Of a DNA stretch of 64,000 bases, positions 59,144 through 64,000 are shown piece after piece. The position numbers and the translations under genes were made by a program. Source of the DNA: an uncultured Bacteroidia bacterium (GTDB lineage Bacteria; Bacteroidota; Bacteroidia; Bacteroidales; F082); the NCBI GenBank assembly GCA_902794155.1, contig CADBGN010000003.1, forward strand, positions 1 to 64,000, read 5' to 3'. The first letter of the stretch is position 1; every line of letters begins with the position of its first letter. A model generated the notes under the pieces. The model was not told the origin of the DNA. It saw nothing but the letters and a program-made list of their open reading frames with translations, and searched no databases.

Positions 59144-60825
59144 TTCTTCTTTCTAGAGCTAGTTTTGGCTCCCTTCCTGTTCTTGCCAAGGTCTAAAAAT
59201 GACTTGGCAATCCATGTGATGAGTAGCACGAAGGTGACATACACCGCAATGCGGCTGAGGTAGTCGCCATTCTTGGCATAGAAAGTGACCTTTGAGTTTG
59301 CTTTCAAAGTGGCCTTGATGGCATCGGGTTCCCAATATTTTGTTTGTTGCAGCACATCGCCACGCTGGTTGAAGAAACCCGATCGACCCGTATTGGCCGA
59401 GCGAGCGATACAGCGGCGGTTTTCGATGGCTCTCAATTTGGAGAACTCGAAATGCTGCTTATAACCTGGTGTGTCGCCCCACCACCCATCGTTGGTGATG
59501 ACAAAGATTAGGTCGGCGCCTTTCTTGCAGAAGCTGCCGACATACTCGCCGAAAGCCGACTCATAGCATATCGGCACAGCCACCTTATGCCCGTCAAAAG
59601 TCATGACTTTCGATTCGGGGTCGGTCTTCAAGGTGCCACGAGCTATGCCCATGGTGAGGCTGAAGTTGCGTAGGAAGCCCATCCATTCGGGAATGGCTTC
59701 CACGGCTGGTGTAAGCTGTGACTTATTGCGATGCTGCAAGCCGTCACTACTGATGAGCAAGGCTGAATTGTGGCAATAGTAGTATTTGTCTGTGCCGTCA
59801 ATATGTCGTGCCGGGAAATCGTCCTCCATGCCTTTAGGCACCCACTCGTAGGTGGTGCCACCAATGACGAAGGACAATTGTGAGAACTGTGAAATGTAGT
59901 CATTTAAGGTTTTGAGAGCCTTGACTTTTTCGGTTTCATGCAGCCAGATACCTTCCTGGATGGCCGATTCACTGCTGACGATGAAGCGCGTGTTGGGTGT
60001 CACCAAGGGCAGCGACAAATTAATGTTGTTTTGGATGACTTGGTCGTAGAAATGGCTGTCAAATTGTTCGTTCCATGGGTCGCAGTTTTGCTGCACGACG
60101 ATGACTTCCGTGTCGTTGCCTTGATCTTCATAGTGCTTGTAAACCCTTGTACTGATGATGATGGGCACGAGGAGAATAACTGCTTCGAGGCCGATGCTGA
60201 TCAAGATGGCCTTCGCCTTTTTGGTTTTGAAGAACTGAAGGGTGTTGGCGATCAGGATGTTGGTCATTAATACCCATAGGGTTCCACCAGCTACGCCCGT
60301 GTATTCATACCACTGCACCCAGCTGACTTGGCTTGAAAAAGCATGACCCAAGTTGAGCCATGGCCATTTGATGGCCCAGTGATAGGTGAGCAGCTCAAAA
60401 GCCATCCAATAGGGGATGAGGATGAAATTGCCCCATGGATTGTTGCAAACTTTCTTTTTTGTGAGGTGGAACAGCCAAAACACGGTGGCCATAAAGAGCG
60501 CATTCAGTATCCAAGCCAATATGGCGGCAGGAGTGGCGTTCCATACCCACCAAGTGGTGGCTGTATTCCAAGTAAAGAAAGCCAATAATGAGAGCCAAAA
60601 CACTTTTCCATGTTCGCCTTGTGCAACACGACCTTCTGTTAACAGCAAGGGAACAAGGGCTATGAAGATTACGGGGGTCACACCCCAAGTTGGCCATGCA
60701 GCCGTTAGCAATCCACCAGTCAAAACGGCCATTAATATATTGCGAAACCGCGGTTTTTGCGCGGTTTTTGAGCTTGCCGAAACACCATGTCCAGAAGTCT
60801 TGCTTTCTGTTTTCTTTCTTTTCAT
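59140..60825 (-). CDS. lnt: Apolipoprotein N-acyltransferase
   Basis: 561 residues. A membrane part (~28-230, six or more helices) is followed by a nitrilase-like domain. The catalytic triad is visible: Glu286 in SSESAIQEG, Lys368 in HRNKSQLTP, Cys420 in VPICYESAFG. Adds the third acyl chain to lipoproteins at the inner membrane. The C-terminal TM (~525-545) and a Lys/Ser-rich tail are usual. The promoter box at 60851-60858 lies inside an 8-bp inverted repeat. Confidence 0.94.
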   Translation of the reverse strand: MKRKKTESKTSGHGVSASSKTAQKPRFRNILMAVLTGGLLTAAWPTWGVTPVIFIALVPLLLTEGRVAQGEHGKVFWLSLLAFFTWNTATTWWVWNATPAAILAWILNALFMATVFWLFHLTKKKVCNNPWGNFILIPYWMAFELLTYHWAIKWPWLNLGHAFSSQVSWVQWYEYTGVAGGTLWVLMTNILIANTLQFFKTKKAKAILISIGLEAVILLVPIIISTRVYKHYEDQGNDTEVIVVQQNCDPWNEQFDSHFYDQVIQNNINLSLPLVTPNTRFIVSSESAIQEGIWLHETEKVKALKTLNDYISQFSQLSFVIGGTTYEWVPKGMEDDFPARHIDGTDKYYYCHNSALLISSDGLQHRNKSQLTPAVEAIPEWMGFLRNFSLTMGIARGTLKTDPESKVMTFDGHKVAVPICYESAFGEYVGSFCKKGADLIFVITNDGWWGDTPGYKQHFEFSKLRAIENRRCIARSANTGRSGFFNQRGDVLQQTKYWEPDAIKATLKANSKVTFYAKNGDYLSRIAVYVTFVLLITWIAKSFLDLGKNRKGAKTSSRKKK

Positions 60826-60841
60826 TGTTATTTTTCCATAT

Positions 60842-60865
60842 AAAATCGTGCAAAGGTACGATTTT
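60842..60865. promoter_or_regulatory. Inverted repeat over the lnt -7 box
   Basis: AAAATCGT-GCAAAGGT-ACGATTTT: 8-bp arms with 8-bp spacer, covering the lnt -7 box. Could be an operator for lnt and the divergent kinase operon. Confidence 0.4.
60851..60858 (-). promoter_or_regulatory. -7 box (TACCTTTG on minus strand) for lnt-dus
   Basis: Match 26 bp upstream of the lnt ATG. Confidence 0.55.
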
Positions 60866-60871
60866 TTGGCC

Positions 60872-60879
60872 TATCTTTG
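60872..60879 (+). promoter_or_regulatory. -7 box TATCTTTG for the kinase operon
   Basis: Match 17 bp before the ATG at 60896; divergent from the lnt box by 13 bp. Confidence 0.6.
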
Positions 60880-60895
60880 CACAAAATTTAGTCCG

Positions 60896-61765
60896 ATGAA
60901 GAGAGTGTATCAAGTCGCAGGTCACAGGTTTGCCGTTGTCATGCCCGACAACCATTTGGCATGGAGTGAGATGAAGCCATACGAACCTTTTCTTACAGAT
61001 AATGATAGTGACTTGGTTTTCTCTGCCGAGATGATCGACGTGATGCCTGATACAACAGACAAGCAAAAGGTTACGGTAAGTTGCGAGGGCCCCGATATGC
61101 CTCGTGTCGAGCTTTATGATTGGCAAGGTCAATGGTTGCTAGAAATTGCACCTTTGTTAGAAGCTCCTGTTAGGGCATATCTCATTACAGACAAGTCTTT
61201 TCACATGTGCCAATTTAGGATTCTTGGGAGCATGAGGTTCTCTTTGAATACGATTATCATGCTGATGTTTGCCTTTACGACGGCTCAAAAAGACACTTTA
61301 CTGATGCATTCGTCGGTGACGGTGAAAGGCGGAAGGGCTTATCTCTTTTTGGGTAAGAGCGGCACGGGTAAGAGTACACACAGTCAGTTGTGGTTGGATA
61401 ATATTGAGGGTTGCGAATTGCTCAACGATGACAATCCTGTATTGCGCGTCATGGATGATGGCTCCGTGCATGTCTTTGGTAGCCCCTGGAGTGGAAAGAC
61501 GGCTTGTTATCGTAATGTGGATTACCCTGTTGGTGCCATTGTTGATCTACATCAAGCCAAGGTGAATAGCATCAGAAGACAATCGCTGTTGGAAGCCTAT
61601 GTCTCCTTGTATGTGTCATATTCAGGCTATCGCTTTATTAAGGAAATGGCCGACGGACTCCATGTTTCCGCTGAGAAGATTGTTGGCACGGTGCCTTGCT
61701 ATACCTTAGATTGTCTTCCCAATGCTGATGCGGCATGTTTGTGTTATAATACTGTGGCCCAGTGA
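60896..61765 (+). CDS. HprK-related kinase of a putative RiPP locus
   Basis: 289 residues from MKRVYQVAGHRF. The P-loop is FLGKSGTGKSTHSQLW (153-161) after LLMHSSVTVKGGRAYLF, and LLNDDNPV (Asp178-179) follows: the layout of HPr kinase/PEP-carboxykinase-like kinases found in paeninodin-type lasso clusters and other RiPP loci, where a homologue phosphorylates a Ser of the peptide. The N-terminal ~120 residues are not recognised. First gene of a tight operon: its stop overlaps the next ATG by 1 bp (TGATG). Confidence 0.8.
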   Translation: MKRVYQVAGHRFAVVMPDNHLAWSEMKPYEPFLTDNDSDLVFSAEMIDVMPDTTDKQKVTVSCEGPDMPRVELYDWQGQWLLEIAPLLEAPVRAYLITDKSFHMCQFRILGSMRFSLNTIIMLMFAFTTAQKDTLLMHSSVTVKGGRAYLFLGKSGTGKSTHSQLWLDNIEGCELLNDDNPVLRVMDDGSVHVFGSPWSGKTACYRNVDYPVGAIVDLHQAKVNSIRRQSLLEAYVSLYVSYSGYRFIKEMADGLHVSAEKIVGTVPCYTLDCLPNADAACLCYNTVAQ

Positions 61766-62199
61766 TGGAGATGACAGAATCAGCAAATGCCGAATTGTTT
61801 GAACGACTTAATGAAGGAAAGGTGATACAACTCACGCCAAAAGGCATAAGCATGCTTCCTTTCATTCAAGGAGGACGCGATAAAGTGCGGATTCATAAGG
61901 AAGAAAGCGTAGACGTGGGTGATATCGTATTGGCACCTCATGACGGCCGTTTGATCCTCCATCGGGTCTATGACATCAAAGGAAACCGGCTTACGTTGAT
62001 GGGTGACGGCAACTTGAAGGGCAAAGAGATAGTAGACAAGTCGGATGTGTGGGGTACGGTGTTGGAGATTGTAAAGGAGGATGGATGTCTCCTAAAGCCA
62101 CATAAAGCTTGGCTTTGGCGGCATGCATTGCCCTTGAGAAAAATAATGTTGAAGTTCCGTCGTAAATGGTACAAAATGAGGGGATTGAATCCTGAATAA
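61765..62199 (+). CDS. S26B-type (Ser-His-Asp) signal-peptidase-like protein
   Basis: 144 residues, no N-terminal membrane helix. The nucleophile region is PKGISMLPFI (Ser29 in SMLP). Then VGDIVLAPHD and LILHRVYDIKG with His66 where bacterial signal peptidases have Lys, then MGDGN with Asp81. This Ser-His-Asp arrangement resembles the archaeal/ER/SipW (S26B) type. Such proteins are usually annotated 'S24/S26 family peptidase'. The basic C-terminal tail (RKIMLKFRRKWYKMRG) may bind membrane. Possible role: removal of the leader of the cluster's peptide. Confidence 0.77.
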   Translation: MEMTESANAELFERLNEGKVIQLTPKGISMLPFIQGGRDKVRIHKEESVDVGDIVLAPHDGRLILHRVYDIKGNRLTLMGDGNLKGKEIVDKSDVWGTVLEIVKEDGCLLKPHKAWLWRHALPLRKIMLKFRRKWYKMRGLNPE

Positions 62200-62224
62200 A
62201 CAAACAATAGAAATACAATTAATT

Positions 62225-62491
62225 ATGAAAACAAAGAAAGGTTTTGTCTTGCGCTCGTTGGGTAGAGAGTTTATCCTTGTTGCAGAAGGCCTTGAAGCTG
62301 CCGACGTCAATAAGTTGATTTCGATGAACGAATCAGCTGCGTTCCTATGGAAATCCGTTGAGGGTAAAGAGTTTGATGCCAATACATTAATTGCTCTCCT
62401 TATGGAGGAATACGGCATTACGCGTGAAGTGGCTGAAAAGGATGTCACATCGTTGTTGGAAACTTGGAAACGAGCTGATATTATTAATTAA
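62225..62491 (+). CDS. PqqD-like RiPP recognition element protein
   Basis: 88 residues: KGFVLRSLGREFILVAEG, a MNESAAFLWKSVEG segment, then YGITREVAEKDVTSLLETW. This is the PqqD family, the RRE fold that binds RiPP leader peptides. Lies 25 bp after the peptidase gene, same strand. Confidence 0.88.
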   Translation: MKTKKGFVLRSLGREFILVAEGLEAADVNKLISMNESAAFLWKSVEGKEFDANTLIALLMEEYGITREVAEKDVTSLLETWKRADIIN

Positions 62492-62505
62492 TAAGGTGTA
62501 GAGGA

Positions 62506-63612
62506 ATGTCTGCTGCCGAAACCCAATATTTCTCCCTATTGCGTGCTGCCCTTTGGGGTGCGCCTTTCGCTATCGATGGTCCCATTGACTGGGAAGCTGT
62601 CATGCAGATTGCGGACTTTCACGGCAATAGCGTGCTTTTAGCCGATTTGGCCGCAAAGATGGATGACGATAACTTGCCTTCGCCTAAAATGCTGGCCAAG
62701 ATGCAGACAGTCATGCGTGACAACCTGGTCCATCACTTGCGTTTGAGGCAGATTTTGGTTTCTGCAGTAAAATTGCTGCGTGAGCATGGCATCGAACCTA
62801 TATTGTTAAAAGGTTTCGGTTTGGCTTCGCTTTATCCCAATCCTAGCTTAAGGCAGTTTGGCGATATCGACATTTTTGTTGGACTTGATGATTTCCATGA
62901 AGCTTGTGCATTGCTTCGCACCTTGCCAGGAGGCTATAATTGGGGTGAGGAGGTCGATTCAGGCAAACACTACAATATTGAGTTTGGCCAATATCCCATG
63001 GAGATTCATCGTGTCAGTTCCGACCTTGAGGATGCTAAAGAACAATCTCTTTATGCCGCCATGGAACAGGAAGGACTTTTGAATCATCCTCAGCGCTTCG
63101 ATTTCGATGGCTTTGAGATCTCGATTCCTTCCAGGGAGTTTGCTGTGTTTTTCACTTTTTACCATGCTTGGCACCATTTCTTGACTACCGGTGTGGGCTG
63201 GCGACAGCTTTCTGACGTTGCCATGGCACTTCATGCTTATCATGGCCAGCTCGATATCGAAAAACTAAGAAGATGGCTAGACTCGTTGCATTTGATGCAA
63301 CCTTGGCATGCGTTTGGCTATCTGATTGTCGATCGCCTTGGTTTGCCTGCAATTGAGATGCCTTTTTATGATTCCGCTTATCGGCGAAAGGCAGCCAAGA
63401 TCTATCGGTATATTATGAAAGAAGGCAACTTTAAGCGTGTTAATAGTTTTAAGAACAAGAATCCTAGACGTCGTGTTTGGCGCAAAATACACTCCTTCAT
63501 TTGTATTTTCATCGATTTTTTCCACCGCGTGGGTGTATTTCCTGTTGTTGCATTTAGGGAGTTAAGGCTGGCTTTTAAGGTGGGATTGAAGAAAAATTTC
63601 AAAAAAAAATAG
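62506..63612 (+). CDS. NTP_transf_5-type nucleotidyltransferase-family protein
   Basis: 368 residues, starting 14 bp after the PqqD stop. The nucleotidyltransferase motif is ILLKGFGLASLYPNPSLRQFGDIDIFV (GD120ID122). Homologues occur in lasso peptide and other RiPP clusters with HprK-like kinases; the target and reaction are unknown. The C-terminal part (~215-345) is helical with FYHAWHHFL and a basic end. Confidence 0.85.
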   Translation: MSAAETQYFSLLRAALWGAPFAIDGPIDWEAVMQIADFHGNSVLLADLAAKMDDDNLPSPKMLAKMQTVMRDNLVHHLRLRQILVSAVKLLREHGIEPILLKGFGLASLYPNPSLRQFGDIDIFVGLDDFHEACALLRTLPGGYNWGEEVDSGKHYNIEFGQYPMEIHRVSSDLEDAKEQSLYAAMEQEGLLNHPQRFDFDGFEISIPSREFAVFFTFYHAWHHFLTTGVGWRQLSDVAMALHAYHGQLDIEKLRRWLDSLHLMQPWHAFGYLIVDRLGLPAIEMPFYDSAYRRKAAKIYRYIMKEGNFKRVNSFKNKNPRRRVWRKIHSFICIFIDFFHRVGVFPVVAFRELRLAFKVGLKKNFKKK

Positions 63613-63617
63613 ATTTT

Positions 63618-63650
63618 TTTGCTTGCATATGAATTAATTACTTATTTTTG
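63618..63650 (+). promoter_or_regulatory. Promoter TTTG-N21-TATTTTTG for the small peptide
   Basis: TTTG at 63618-63621 and TATTTTTG at 63643-63650, 21 bp apart; 78 bp before the peptide ATG. The gap is AT-rich and has no gene. Confidence 0.7.
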
Positions 63651-63728
63651 CAGCGTCAAACAGTAAGAAAAGGAAAAACGAAAACACAATCAATCAACAA
63701 TAAATCAAACAATTAAAACTAATTTAAA

Positions 63729-63860
63729 ATGAAAAAGATGAACAAAATGTACGAAGCCCCTAAGGCTGAAATGATTGAAATGCAGATGCCTGTCGTCCTG
63801 ATGGGTTCTACCACGCAAACCACTACTGGCGCCGGTGAAGACGGTGGATGGAATAATTAA
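63729..63860 (+). CDS. 43-residue putative RiPP precursor peptide
   Basis: Reads MKKMNKMYEAPKAEMIEMQM, then PVVLMGSTTQTTTGAGEDG and GWNN with stop at 63858. A charged, helical N-terminal part (EAPKAEMIEMQ) is followed by a Ser/Thr/Gly-rich end: the pattern of a leader plus core. Short genes with a similar EAPKAE start are common in gut Bacteroidales. Own promoter, right after the PqqD/nucleotidyltransferase genes. Too short for most gene callers. No lasso pattern (Gly1 with Glu/Asp at 7-9) fits. Confidence 0.7.
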   Translation: MKKMNKMYEAPKAEMIEMQMPVVLMGSTTQTTTGAGEDGGWNN

Positions 63861-63903
63861 TCATTTCAAGAGTAAAAAGTCAAACAATCAAAATTATTAA
63901 TTA

Positions 63904-64000
63904 ATGATGAAAAAGACGAACAAATTGTTTCTCACGATGTGCGTGGCTGGCTCTTTCGCCTTGCTTTTCGGCTCGTGCAAGAAAAAAGAAGAAGTGAAAG
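63904..64000 (+). CDS. Start of a lipoprotein gene (cut by window edge)
   Basis: Visible: MMKKTNKLFLTMCVAG then SFALLFGSCKKKEEVK, a lipoprotein signal with lipobox LLFGSC. Starts 43 bp after the small peptide stop, probably on the same transcript. The rest lies outside the window. Confidence 0.72.
   Translation, partial: MMKKTNKLFLTMCVAGSFALLFGSCKKKEEVK

Noticed and set aside
63729..63860. Lasso peptide precursor
   Set aside because: Neighbouring kinase, PqqD and nucleotidyltransferase fit, but no Gly/Ala/Ser1 with Glu/Asp at positions 7-9 can be placed in the tail and no cyclase or B2 gene is in the window.

Overview
The window is chromosomal DNA of a member of the Bacteroidales (Bacteroidota), probably an anaerobic, protein-fermenting gut or rumen type. 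Four things point there: type IX secretion (T9SS) C-terminal sorting domains on several large secreted proteins, promoters of the Bacteroidota form (TTTG, about 19-21 bp, TAnnTTTG), few Shine-Dalgarno sites, and family-specific genes such as DUF4249, DUF3822, DUF2795 and the short form of AMP nucleosidase. I could not place it to genus. No rRNA, tRNA, CRISPR array, prophage or transposase gene was seen.

Layout. 1-11 kb: a DUF4249 lipoprotein cut by the window edge, an AAA ATPase, a lamin-tail secreted protein, a phosphatase/PlsC acyltransferase pair, an MltF-like lytic transglycosylase lipoprotein, two small outer-membrane barrels and queG. 11-22 kb: crotonase and elbB, upp, a Ser-rich secreted protein, a large T9SS protein with InlB-like repeats, two tandem zinc metallopeptidases, a BASS transporter and a nitroreductase. 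22-34 kb: T9SS proteases of families C25 (gingipain-like) and C10 (streptopain-like), small enzymes, the Mrp/Nfu iron-sulfur pair and another T9SS protein. 34-46 kb: a methyltransferase-like/PduO/DUF2795 group, two small secreted proteins that share a conserved 5' leader, rluE, a fused aminolipid acyltransferase, rsmD-DUF3822, amn and holA. 46-60 kb: dtd, a T9SS subtilase, rbfA and a LolC/E permease, a TolB-like/BamA-like fusion, a metallo-hydrolase, a TPR protein, rocD, a lipoprotein nitroreductase, dus and lnt. 60.9-64 kb: an HprK-like kinase, an S26B-like peptidase, a PqqD-like protein and a nucleotidyltransferase, followed by a 43-residue peptide with its own promoter and the start of a lipoprotein. 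This has the outline of an uncharacterised RiPP-type locus that continues past the right edge.

The physiology hangs together. Secreted proteases (C25, C10, S8) break down protein outside the cell and rocD handles ornithine. Lnt, the LolC/E permease, PlsC and the OlsF-like protein build the envelope.

The most unusual feature at DNA level is the number of small palindromic repeat families. Most lie between genes, but copies of three families lie in frame inside queG and dus, and others supply the last codons or stop codons of neighbouring genes.

All assignments come from reading the sequence; no database or structure search was run. Start codons were often moved inward from the longest possible frame where a -7 box, terminator or repeat overlaps the longer start.
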